DNA of 8,426 bases from Sporosarcina sp. (GTDB lineage: Bacteria > Bacillota > Bacilli > Bacillales_A > Planococcaceae): contig JARIDM010000110.1 in assembly GCA_029263945.1 (NCBI GenBank), positions 1 through 8,426 on the forward strand. Direction: 5' to 3'. Positions within the stretch are counted from its first letter, which is position 1, and every line of letters begins with the position of its first letter. Of this stretch, positions 1 through 5,370 are shown in pieces. Under the pieces are notes generated by a model. The model was not told the DNA's origin, made no database searches, and worked only from the letters and a program-made list of their open reading frames with translations. Position numbers and translations under genes: made by a program.

Positions 1-122
1 TCCCATCACGCGATGGTCTACTATCTATGCTACTCAGCGTTCTACAAGCGCCAATGCGCAACTTTGCACTTGCAACAAAAGCTGTTGCAGAGCAAAAAGA
101 ACAAACAGAAGAAGGCGCTTAA
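1..122 (+). CDS. rplJ: 50S ribosomal protein L10, 3' end only (5' partial)
   Basis: Only the last 39 complete codons are present. They read in frame from base 3 to a TAA at 120-122, followed directly by a second in-frame TAA at 123-125. The peptide starts PSRDGLLSMLLSVLQAP and continues with MRNFALATKAVAEQK and an acidic end, EEGA. This matches the C-terminal part of Bacillales L10 as I remember it (LPSREGLLSMLLSVLQAP, then KAVAEQKEEQGA). The two orphan bases TC at the window start would fit a CTC leucine codon, which that family has at this place. In the family, the C-terminal helix of L10 carries the L7/L12 dimers, forming the stalk that recruits translational GTPases, and the N-terminal domain (outside the window) binds 23S rRNA. 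The gene lies 80 bases upstream of rplL, the usual partner. Its start and any autoregulatory L10 leader lie outside the window. Confidence 0.93.
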   Translation, partial: PSRDGLLSMLLSVLQAPMRNFALATKAVAEQKEQTEEGA

Positions 123-146
123 TAAAGTTGCCTGAACAAAAAAATG

Positions 147-177
147 CGAGTTGAACTCTGTGTGAGTCGCTCGACAC
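147..177 (+). other. small hairpin in the rplJ-rplL spacer
   Basis: Two alternative folds are visible. In one, GTGT-GAG (160-166) pairs with CTC-(G)-ACAC (170-177), giving 7 base pairs with one bulged G at 173 and a TCG loop. In the other, CGAG (147-150) pairs with CTCG (170-173), and ACTC (155-158) pairs with GAGT (164-167). No T-run follows, so it is not a terminator. It ends 11 bases before the rplL ribosome binding site and could affect mRNA processing or rplL translation, but that is inference from structure alone. Confidence 0.3.
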
Positions 178-202
178 TAAACCCTATTAGGAGGAACTAA
201 TA

Positions 203-565
203 ATGACTACTGAACAAATCTTAGAAGCTGTCAAAGAAATGACGGTTCTTGAACTAAACGACCTTGTAAAAGCAATTGAAGAAGAATTTGGCGTAACTGC
301 TGCAGCACCAGTTGCAGCTGGCGGCGGCGGCGGAGGAGCTGTTGAAGAAGAGAAATCTGAATTCGACGTAATCCTTACTTCAGCTGGAGACAAGAAAATC
401 CAAGTTATCAAAGCAGTTCGCGAAATTACAGGCCTTGGCTTGAAAGAAGCGAAAGCACTTGTTGACGAAGCGCCAAAAGCAATTAAAGAAGGCGTTGCTA
501 AAGAAGAAGCTGAAGAAGTTCAAGGTAAACTTGAAGAAGCAGGCGCTTCAGTAGAAGTTAAGTAA
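203..565 (+). CDS. rplL: 50S ribosomal protein L7/L12
   Basis: This 120-residue acidic protein has the usual family length. L7/L12 dimers bind the C-terminal helix of L10 to form the mobile ribosomal stalk, which recruits and stimulates EF-G, EF-Tu, IF2 and release factors. The N-terminal dimerisation domain is residues 1-33 (LELNDLVKAIEEEFGV is typical). An Ala/Gly-rich hinge follows (about 34-47, with six consecutive glycines at 40-45), then the globular C-terminal domain (about 52-120). The conserved KVIKAVREITGLGLKEAK-type segment appears here as KIQVIKAVREITGLGLKEAK, and the protein ends GASVEVK. The ATG is preceded by AGGAGG at 189-194 with an 8-base spacer, so the start is secure. The gene follows rplJ by 80 bases, and terminator-like hairpins begin about 20 bases after its TAA. 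It should be co-transcribed with rplJ from a promoter upstream of the window. Confidence 0.98.
   Translation: MTTEQILEAVKEMTVLELNDLVKAIEEEFGVTAAAPVAAGGGGGGAVEEEKSEFDVILTSAGDKKIQVIKAVREITGLGLKEAKALVDEAPKAIKEGVAKEEAEEVQGKLEEAGASVEVK
320..337 (+). repeat. GGN codon run encoding the Gly6 hinge of L7/L12
   Basis: Four GGC codons in tandem followed by two GGA codons encode glycines 40-45 of L7/L12. The run lies in the flexible hinge joining the dimerisation domain to the factor-binding domain. B. subtilis L7/L12 has a mixed Ala/Gly/Val hinge here, as I recall it. A (GGC)4 tract could change length by slippage in steps of three without breaking the frame; that is inference. Confidence 0.6.
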
Positions 566-586
566 TTTTATCTAAAAATTTGAGAT

Positions 587-651
587 GACTACCATGACCT
601 TTAAATCAGGGTAACTTGATTTGAAGGTCACTGGTAATCGTTTCGTTTTTT
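587..651 (+). terminator. terminator/attenuator-like hairpin 1 after rplL
   Basis: A long stem is visible: 595-608 pairs with 617-630 over 14 positions with a single G·U. It is capped by G609·U616 and G610-C615 closing a GUAA loop (611-614), a GNRA-type tetraloop. Beyond a bulged C631, TACCA (590-594) pairs with TGGTA (632-636), and two further outer pairs are possible. A T-rich run follows, with TTT at 641-643 and TTTTTT at 646-651, separated by CG. The T-run begins a few bases beyond the stem, so efficiency may be partial. Its position 21 bases after the rplL stop suits reduced read-through into ybxB-rpoB-rpoC. Confidence 0.65.
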
Positions 652-656
652 GGCTG

Positions 657-706
657 AATAATGAAGAAAAGCTCGTCGGCGAAGACGGGCTTTTCTTCGT
701 TATTTT
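657..706 (+). terminator. terminator-like hairpin 2 after rplL
   Basis: Positions 663-677 pair with 684-698 over 15 positions with one G·U, around the six-base loop GGCGAA (678-683). AATAAT (657-662) continues the stem with GTTATT (699-704), including one further wobble, to about 21 pairs. The 3' side runs into TTATTTT (700-706), a modest U-tract. The AAAGC...GCTTTT layout is typical of Firmicutes intrinsic terminators. It starts only five bases after the T-run of the preceding hairpin, so the two act in series on the same transcript. Because ybxB, rpoB and rpoC must still be transcribed, either read-through is substantial or a promoter lies downstream. Confidence 0.75.
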
Positions 707-895
707 GAGGCAACTAATAGAACTGGGTTCTGTGCAGTTGGTGTACCACAAGTAAAAAGTTGTTACATCGTCTACAACAGCACGTGGATAGGGCCTTGTT
801 ATAAAGTTGTTTAATCTATCGTAAATTTAATTTGCTAACAATTGTACGAAGTGATTTGAAATTTGGGCGGTCGCCGAGAAGGAGGAATGATCTCG
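707..895 (+). other. rest of the rplL-ybxB spacer, no gene found
   Basis: This completes a 330-base gene-free interval that starts at 566. It contains a compound hairpin at 711-740: CAACT (711-715) pairs with AGTTG (736-740), and AGAAC (719-723) pairs with GTTCT (727-731). A weaker 5-bp pairing joins GTTGT (759-763) to ACAAC (774-778). From about 800 to 860 the sequence is AT-rich. I looked for a sigma-A promoter for ybxB and found only weak candidates, for example TTGTTA at 796-801 with TCGTAA at 819-824, which I do not call. No open frame with a ribosome binding site was seen apart from the ybxB start itself. Confidence 0.5.
879..885 (+). promoter_or_regulatory. ribosome binding site deciding the ybxB start
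   Basis: AAGGAGG at 879-885 is a near-perfect Shine-Dalgarno sequence. It lies 10 bases before the ATG at 896 and only one base before the in-frame ATG at 887. It is also downstream of the in-frame TTG at 863. Only the ATG at 896 has a usable spacing, and the protein from there begins MSEHYY, as B. subtilis YbxB does. Confidence 0.85.
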
Positions 896-1498
896 ATGTC
901 TGAGCATTATTATACCAAAGATCCGAAAGTGAAAAGTCAGCCGAAAGAATGGTCTGCTCAATTACGTGGCAATCTGTTACATTTTAAAACGGATGCGGGT
1001 GTTTTTAGTAAAGGAGAAGTGGATTTTGGTTCGCGACTTCTTGTAGAATCATTTGAGGAGCCTGAAGTAGAAGGTGGCATTTTAGATGTCGGTTGTGGGT
1101 ATGGTCCTATCGGTCTTGCGATTGCGACATCGTTTCCTGAACGTAACATTCACATGGTTGATGTGAATGAAAGGGCGTTGGCATTAAGTGAGCAAAACGC
1201 ATCAAGAAATAATATTCCGAACGTCACGATATATCCGAGTCATGCATTGTCTGCAGTAAAGGTGGAAGATTTTGCAGCGATTTTAACAAATCCACCGATT
1301 CGGGCGGGGAAAGAAACAGTCTTTACCTTTTATGAAGATTCATTTACTAAACTACGCTCAGGTGGCCATTTGTGGGTTGTAATTCAAAAGAAGCAAGGAG
1401 CCCCTTCGTCTATGCGACGTTTAGAAGAGATTTTCGGCAATGTAGAGACCGTTGAAAAGCGAAAAGGTTATTTAATATTACGTGCCATTAAAGATTGA
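896..1498 (+). CDS. ybxB: class I SAM-dependent methyltransferase, RsmC-like (YbxB)
   Basis: This 200-residue protein belongs to the small-methyltransferase (MTS/RsmC-like) group and is likely an rRNA guanine N2-methyltransferase. Substrate and target base are inferred from family only, since E. coli RsmC makes m2G1207 in 16S rRNA. A Rossmann-type fold is indicated by motif I DVGCGYGPIG (residues 64-73), which binds S-adenosylmethionine. The acidic strand end VDVNERAL (88-95) likely contacts the SAM ribose. The catalytic motif NPPI (132-135, within LTNPPIRAGK) is typical of enzymes acting on exocyclic amino groups. IQKKQGAPS (163-171) is strongly conserved in YbxB. Unlike E. coli RsmC, about 340 residues long, it lacks the extra N-terminal half, as expected for Bacillota forms. 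No signal peptide or membrane segment is seen, so it is cytoplasmic. It sits between rplL and rpoB as in Bacillus. Upstream in-frame starts at 863 and 887 are rejected on ribosome-binding-site spacing. Confidence 0.92.
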   Translation: MSEHYYTKDPKVKSQPKEWSAQLRGNLLHFKTDAGVFSKGEVDFGSRLLVESFEEPEVEGGILDVGCGYGPIGLAIATSFPERNIHMVDVNERALALSEQNASRNNIPNVTIYPSHALSAVKVEDFAAILTNPPIRAGKETVFTFYEDSFTKLRSGGHLWVVIQKKQGAPSSMRRLEEIFGNVETVEKRKGYLILRAIKD

Positions 1499-1523
1499 CG
1501 ATTTATTATTTTTGTGGTAGCGT
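1495..1523 (+). promoter_or_regulatory. possible sigma-A promoter for rpoB overlapping the ybxB stop
   Basis: TTGACG (1495-1500) matches the -35 consensus at five of six positions. After exactly 17 bases comes TAGCGT (1518-1523), which keeps the three most conserved -10 positions (T, A, final T). It is preceded by TGG, an extended -10 TGn element. A start near 1530 would give a leader of about 195 bases containing the alternative hairpins and the terminator-like element before rpoB. The -10 is weak at its central positions, so this is a candidate only. Confidence 0.33.
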
Positions 1524-1544
1524 TATAAGATGGATAAATTAATA

Positions 1545-1594
1545 TCATGCAATCGTATGCCCATTTGCATGAAAGGTAAGTAGGAATGGCATAC
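1545..1594 (+). promoter_or_regulatory. two mutually exclusive hairpins in the rpoB leader
   Basis: TCATGCAA (1545-1552) pairs perfectly with TTGCATGA (1565-1572), 8 bp around a 12-base loop. GTATGCCCATT (1555-1565) pairs with AATGGCATAC (1585-1594), 10 bp with one unpaired C. The second 5' arm fills the loop of the first hairpin and shares base 1565, so both cannot form fully. They lie between the candidate promoter and the terminator-like hairpin at 1620-1654. A switching role is inference; I found no arm that pairs with the terminator's own 5' arm. Confidence 0.4.
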
Positions 1595-1619
1595 TGATGA
1601 TGGATAAGGAATTGTAAAC

Positions 1620-1654
1620 TAGAATGAGCTTCTGTTAGAACTCATTTTATTTTT
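1620..1654 (+). terminator. terminator/attenuator-like hairpin before rpoB
   Basis: AATGAG (1623-1628) pairs with CTCATT (1641-1646). TTCT (1630-1633) pairs with AGAA (1637-1640) above a single bulged C1629, closing a GTT loop. The base extends by a G·U and two A-T pairs (1620-1622 with 1647-1649). TTTT at 1645-1648 and TTTTT at 1650-1654 give the U-tract. The stem is AU-rich, so termination is probably partial. It stands about 70 bases before the rpoB start and is a plausible attenuation point between ybxB and rpoB. Confidence 0.55.
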
Positions 1655-1711
1655 GCCTTTCGCCATCATACATGGTTTTTCATGTTTTGAAAAGAATTAT
1701 TATTGTATATG

Positions 1712-1719
1712 AGGGGTGA
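1712..1719 (+). promoter_or_regulatory. ribosome binding site deciding the rpoB TTG start
   Basis: AGGGGTGA (1712-1719) ends five bases before the TTG at 1725, and its GGTGA end matches the AAGGAGGTGA consensus. The in-frame GTG at 1716 lies inside this element and has no Shine-Dalgarno sequence of its own upstream (ATTGTATATG). The TTG therefore fits best and gives the N-terminus MTGHLVQYG, matching the B. subtilis form MTGQLVQYG. Confidence 0.8.
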
Positions 1720-1724
1720 ATGAG

Positions 1725-4700
1725 TTGACAGGTCATCTAGTTCAATATGGTCAACACCGTCAACGTAGAAGTTTCGCACGGATCAGTGAGGTTCTTGAAC
1801 TTCCGAATCTAATCGAAATTCAGACGGCATCTTATGAGTGGTTCTTAGAAGAGGGATTGCGGGAAATGTTTCATGATATCTCCCCAATTGAGGACTTCAC
1901 AGGGAATCTTTTATTAGAATTTGTGGATTATCATCTGGAGGAACCAAAGTATCCAGTAGACGAATCAAAAGAACGATATGTAACATACGCGGCACCACTG
2001 CGTGTGAAAGTTCGGCTTCATAATAAGGATACTGAAGAAGTGAAGGAACAAGACGTGTTTATGGGTGATTTCCCGCTCATGACAGAGAATGGTACCTTCA
2101 TTATTAATGGTGCGGAAAGAGTTATCGTTTCACAACTCGTTCGTTCTCCTAGTGTTTATTATAATGATAAGATCGATAAAAACGGGAAACGTGGTTTCGG
2201 TGCAACTGTAATTCCGAACCGTGGTGCATGGCTTGAGTATGAAATTGACGCAAGAGATGTGATTCACGTGAGAATTGACCGTACACGTAAGTTACCAATT
2301 ACAGTACTTCTTCGTGCACTTGGGTTTTCTACAGACGAAGAAATTATTAATTTAATTGGTGACAATGAGTATTTACGTAACACTCTTGAAAGAGATAATA
2401 CTGAAACCTCTGAAAAGGCAATGCTTGAAATCTACGAGCGACTTCGTCCAGGTGAGCCACCAACACTTGATAGTGCGAAAAGTTTAATTTACTCACGCTT
2501 TTTCGATCCGAAAAGATATGACTTAGCAGATGTAGGTCGCTATAAAATGAATAAGAAGTTAGCTGTGCAGAACCGTCTGTTTAACCAGACGCTAGCAGAG
2601 ACGATTGTGGATCCTGAAACAGGTGAAATTCTTCTTGAAAAAGATGAAGTAGTCGATCGTCGTGCATTGGATCGTTTATTACCGTATTTAGAAAAAGGCA
2701 TCGGTTTCCACGAAATTCAACCAGTGGACGGTGTGATCGAAGAAGCTGCCACAATTCAAACGATTAAGGTATATGCTCCGAATCCAAATGGTGAAGAGCC
2801 GCAAGTGATTAACATCACTTCGAATGCTTATGTAGAAGAATCTGTTAAGCATATTACCCCATCAGATATTGTTGCATCGATTAGTTACTTCTTTAACTTA
2901 TTACACGGCGTTGGGAACACGGATGACATTGACCACTTAGGTAACCGTCGTTTGCGTTCAGTCGGAGAACTTTTACAAAACCAATTCCGTATTGGACTTT
3001 CCCGTATGGAACGTGTCGTAAAAGAACGTATGTCAATTAACGATACTGCTTCTATTGTGCCGCAACAATTGATAAATATTCGCCCAGTAATTGCGTCGAT
3101 TAAAGAGTTCTTTGGTAGCTCGCAATTATCACAATTCATGGACCAAACAAACCCGCTTGCAGAGCTGACGCACAAACGTCGTTTATCTGCACTTGGACCC
3201 GGTGGTTTAACGCGTGAACGAGCTGGAATGGAAGTACGTGACGTTCACTATTCTCACTATGGTCGCATGTGTCCAATTGAAACGCCAGAAGGCCCGAACA
3301 TTGGATTAATTAACTCATTGTCTACTTTCGCGAAAGTAAATAAATTTGGATTTATTGAAACGCCTTATAGAAAAGTAGATCCAGAAACAGGTCGTGTAAC
3401 TGAACGAATTGATTACTTAACGGCTGATGTAGAAGATAACTATATTGTTGCGCAAGCGAACGCTGAACTTGCTGAAGATGGTTCGTTTGTGAATGAAGGT
3501 GTAGTTGGACGTTTCCAAGGAGATAACACAGTCTTTAAACGTGAACAAATTGACTATATGGATGTATCGCCAAAACAAGTTGTTTCTGCCGCAACTGCGT
3601 GTATTCCATTCTTAGAGAACGATGACTCAAACCGTGCGCTTATGGGTGCGAACATGCAACGTCAAGCAGTTCCGCTTCTAAACCCACAATCTCCGTTAGT
3701 AGGAACTGGGATGGAGTACGTTTCAGCACGAGATTCTGGTGCAGCTGTTCTAGCAACACATACTGGAATTGTTGAATATGTTGAAGCGAAAGAAATTCGT
3801 GTCCGTCGCATTGAAATGGTCGATGGTAAAGAAGTCCAAGGAGACTTAACGATTCATCGTTTAGATAACTTTGTTCGTTCTAACCAAGGAACTTGTTACA
3901 ACCAACGTCCAATTATCAATGTAGGAGATCGTGTGAATAAGAATGATATCTTAGCAGATGGTCCGTCTATGGAAAAAGGTGAACTTGCATTAGGACGTAA
4001 CGTTCTAACAGCGTTTATGACATGGGATGGCTTCAACTATGAAGATGCCATTATTATGAGTGAACGATTGGTAAAAGACGACGACTATACTTCAGCACAC
4101 ATTGAAGAGTACGAGTCGGAAGCAAGGGATACAAAACTAGGACCAGAAGAGATTACACGTGACATTCCAAACGTAGGAGAAGAAGCGCTTCGTCATCTAG
4201 ATGATCGTGGAATTATCCGTATTGGAGCTGAAGTGCGTGATGGCGACATTCTTGTTGGGAAAGTAACGCCAAAAGGGGTTACTGAACTAACAGCTGAAGA
4301 ACGTCTGCTACATGCAATTTTCGGTGAAAAAGCACGTGAAGTTCGTGATACATCGCTACGTGTTCCACACGGTGCAGGTGGGATCGTACTGGATGTTAAA
4401 GTATTCAACCGTGAAGACGGTGACGAATTATCTCCAGGTGTAAATCAGCTTGTACGTGTTTATATCGTCCAAAAGCGTAAAATTTCTGTTGGAGACAAAA
4501 TGGCAGGAAGACACGGAAACAAAGGTGTTATTTCACGTATACTTCCTGAGTCAGATATGCCATTCCTTCCAGATGGTACGCCAATCGATGTAATGCTTAA
4601 CCCACTAGGGGTTCCGTCACGTATGAACATTGGTCAAGTACTCGAAATGCACCTTGGTATGGCATCTAGAGAACTCGGCATTCATATGGCGACACCAGTA

Positions 4701-5264
4701 TTTGATGGTGCAAATGAAGAAGATGTTTGGTTAACAATGGAAGAAGCCGGAATGGACAGAGATGGAAAGACCATTCTTTATGATGGACGTTCAGGTGAGC
4801 CGTTCGACAACCGTGTATCTGTTGGGGTTATGTACTTAATCAAACTAGATCACATGGTTGACGATAAACTTCACGCACGTTCAACAGGACCTTACTCACT
4901 CGTTACACAACAACCACTAGGGGGTAAAGCCCAGTTTGGTGGACAACGTTTCGGAGAGATGGAAGTTTGGGCGCTTGAAGCTTACGGTGCTGCTTATACC
5001 CTTCAAGAGATTTTAACTGTGAAGTCGGATGACGTCATTGGACGTGTGAAGACTTACGAAGCGATTGTTAAAGGGGAAAGTGTTCCACAACCAGGCGTAC
5101 CTGAATCATTTAAAGTTCTTATTAAAGAACTTCAAAGTTTAGGACTAGATGTGAAGATGTTAACAGCGGAATTCGAAGAGATTGAGCTACGTGATCTCGA
5201 TGAAGACGATGATACGCAACCAACAGACGCACTAAACCTTATTAAAGAAGAGCAAAAATCTTAA
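1725..5264 (+). CDS. rpoB: DNA-directed RNA polymerase subunit beta
   Basis: This is a complete 1,179-residue beta subunit starting at TTG; remembered B. subtilis RpoB is 1,193. With beta' it forms the catalytic cleft of RNA polymerase. Clear landmarks, in order, are the N-terminal RISEVLELPNLIEIQ, the first lobe and NGAERVIVSQLVRSPSV, and the rifampicin pocket at about 465-491 (SSQLSQFMDQTNPLAEL, then THKRRLSALG). The KMAGRHGNKG segment carries the conserved catalytic-centre lysines K925 and K933. GGKAQFGGQRFGEMEVWALE begins at residue 1066 in the C-terminal clamp region. No large lineage insertion is present. The rifampicin-pocket residues Q470, D473, H483 and S488, equivalent to E. coli Q513, D516, H526 and S531, are all wild type, so the enzyme should be rifampicin-sensitive. 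The C-terminal acidic tail is somewhat shorter than in B. subtilis. An alternative GTG start at 1716 would add three residues and is less likely. rpoC follows after 106 bases. Confidence 0.98.
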   Translation: MTGHLVQYGQHRQRRSFARISEVLELPNLIEIQTASYEWFLEEGLREMFHDISPIEDFTGNLLLEFVDYHLEEPKYPVDESKERYVTYAAPLRVKVRLHNKDTEEVKEQDVFMGDFPLMTENGTFIINGAERVIVSQLVRSPSVYYNDKIDKNGKRGFGATVIPNRGAWLEYEIDARDVIHVRIDRTRKLPITVLLRALGFSTDEEIINLIGDNEYLRNTLERDNTETSEKAMLEIYERLRPGEPPTLDSAKSLIYSRFFDPKRYDLADVGRYKMNKKLAVQNRLFNQTLAETIVDPETGEILLEKDEVVDRRALDRLLPYLEKGIGFHEIQPVDGVIEEAATIQTIKVYAPNPNGEEPQVINITSNAYVEESVKHITPSDIVASISYFFNLLHGVGNTDDIDHLGNRRLRSVGELLQNQFRIGLSRMERVVKERMSINDTASIVPQQLINIRPVIASIKEFFGSSQLSQFMDQTNPLAELTHKRRLSALGPGGLTRERAGMEVRDVHYSHYGRMCPIETPEGPNIGLINSLSTFAKVNKFGFIETPYRKVDPETGRVTERIDYLTADVEDNYIVAQANAELAEDGSFVNEGVVGRFQGDNTVFKREQIDYMDVSPKQVVSAATACIPFLENDDSNRALMGANMQRQAVPLLNPQSPLVGTGMEYVSARDSGAAVLATHTGIVEYVEAKEIRVRRIEMVDGKEVQGDLTIHRLDNFVRSNQGTCYNQRPIINVGDRVNKNDILADGPSMEKGELALGRNVLTAFMTWDGFNYEDAIIMSERLVKDDDYTSAHIEEYESEARDTKLGPEEITRDIPNVGEEALRHLDDRGIIRIGAEVRDGDILVGKVTPKGVTELTAEERLLHAIFGEKAREVRDTSLRVPHGAGGIVLDVKVFNREDGDELSPGVNQLVRVYIVQKRKISVGDKMAGRHGNKGVISRILPESDMPFLPDGTPIDVMLNPLGVPSRMNIGQVLEMHLGMASRELGIHMATPVFDGANEEDVWLTMEEAGMDRDGKTILYDGRSGEPFDNRVSVGVMYLIKLDHMVDDKLHARSTGPYSLVTQQPLGGKAQFGGQRFGEMEVWALEAYGAAYTLQEILTVKSDDVIGRVKTYEAIVKGESVPQPGVPESFKVLIKELQSLGLDVKMLTAEFEEIELRDLDEDDDTQPTDALNLIKEEQKS

Positions 5265-5296
5265 GTTCACGAAAGTAAGTTGATATAAATTGTACG

Positions 5297-5319
5297 GGGG
5301 GAAGATAAGTTCTTCCTCC
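5297..5319 (+). other. GC-rich hairpin in the rpoB-rpoC spacer
   Basis: GGGGGAAGA (5297-5305) pairs with TCTTCCTCC (5311-5319), nine pairs with one G·U, around a five-base TAAGT loop. It belongs to a run of six G residues (5296-5301). No T-tract follows (the next bases are AATCTTGG), so it is not an intrinsic terminator. It may act as an mRNA-stability or processing element between rpoB and rpoC; this is inference from structure only. Confidence 0.45.
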
Positions 5320-5354
5320 AATCTTGGAAATGCCAGTTGCCAGCAAATTGACTA

Positions 5355-5363
5355 AAGGGAGGT
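5355..5363 (+). promoter_or_regulatory. ribosome binding site for the rpoC TTG start
   Basis: AAGGGAGGT (5355-5363) is a strong Shine-Dalgarno sequence seven bases before the TTG at 5371. It supports TTG rather than the next in-frame ATG (5398), which would remove the conserved N-terminus DVNNFEYM. Confidence 0.85.
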
Positions 5364-5370
5364 AGGCTCC

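Noticed and set aside
796..824. Sigma-A promoter for ybxB (TTGTTA, 17 bases, TCGTAA)
   Set aside because: The -10 match is poor, there is no extended element, and similar weak matches occur several times in this AT-rich stretch.
863..895. Longer ybxB starting at TTG 863 (11 extra residues, MGGRREGGMIS)
   Set aside because: The Shine-Dalgarno sequence at 879-885 lies inside this extension, and the family begins with MSEHYY at 896; the extra residues look like translated leader.
1716..1724. GTG start for rpoB, giving MNELTGHL
   Set aside because: The GTG lies inside the ribosome binding site of the TTG at 1725 and has no upstream Shine-Dalgarno sequence.
5324..5365. 13-codon frame (TTG to TAG) ending in the rpoC ribosome binding site, as a possible leader peptide
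   Set aside because: It has no clear ribosome binding site of its own, is very short, and overlap with the Shine-Dalgarno region is easily a coincidence.
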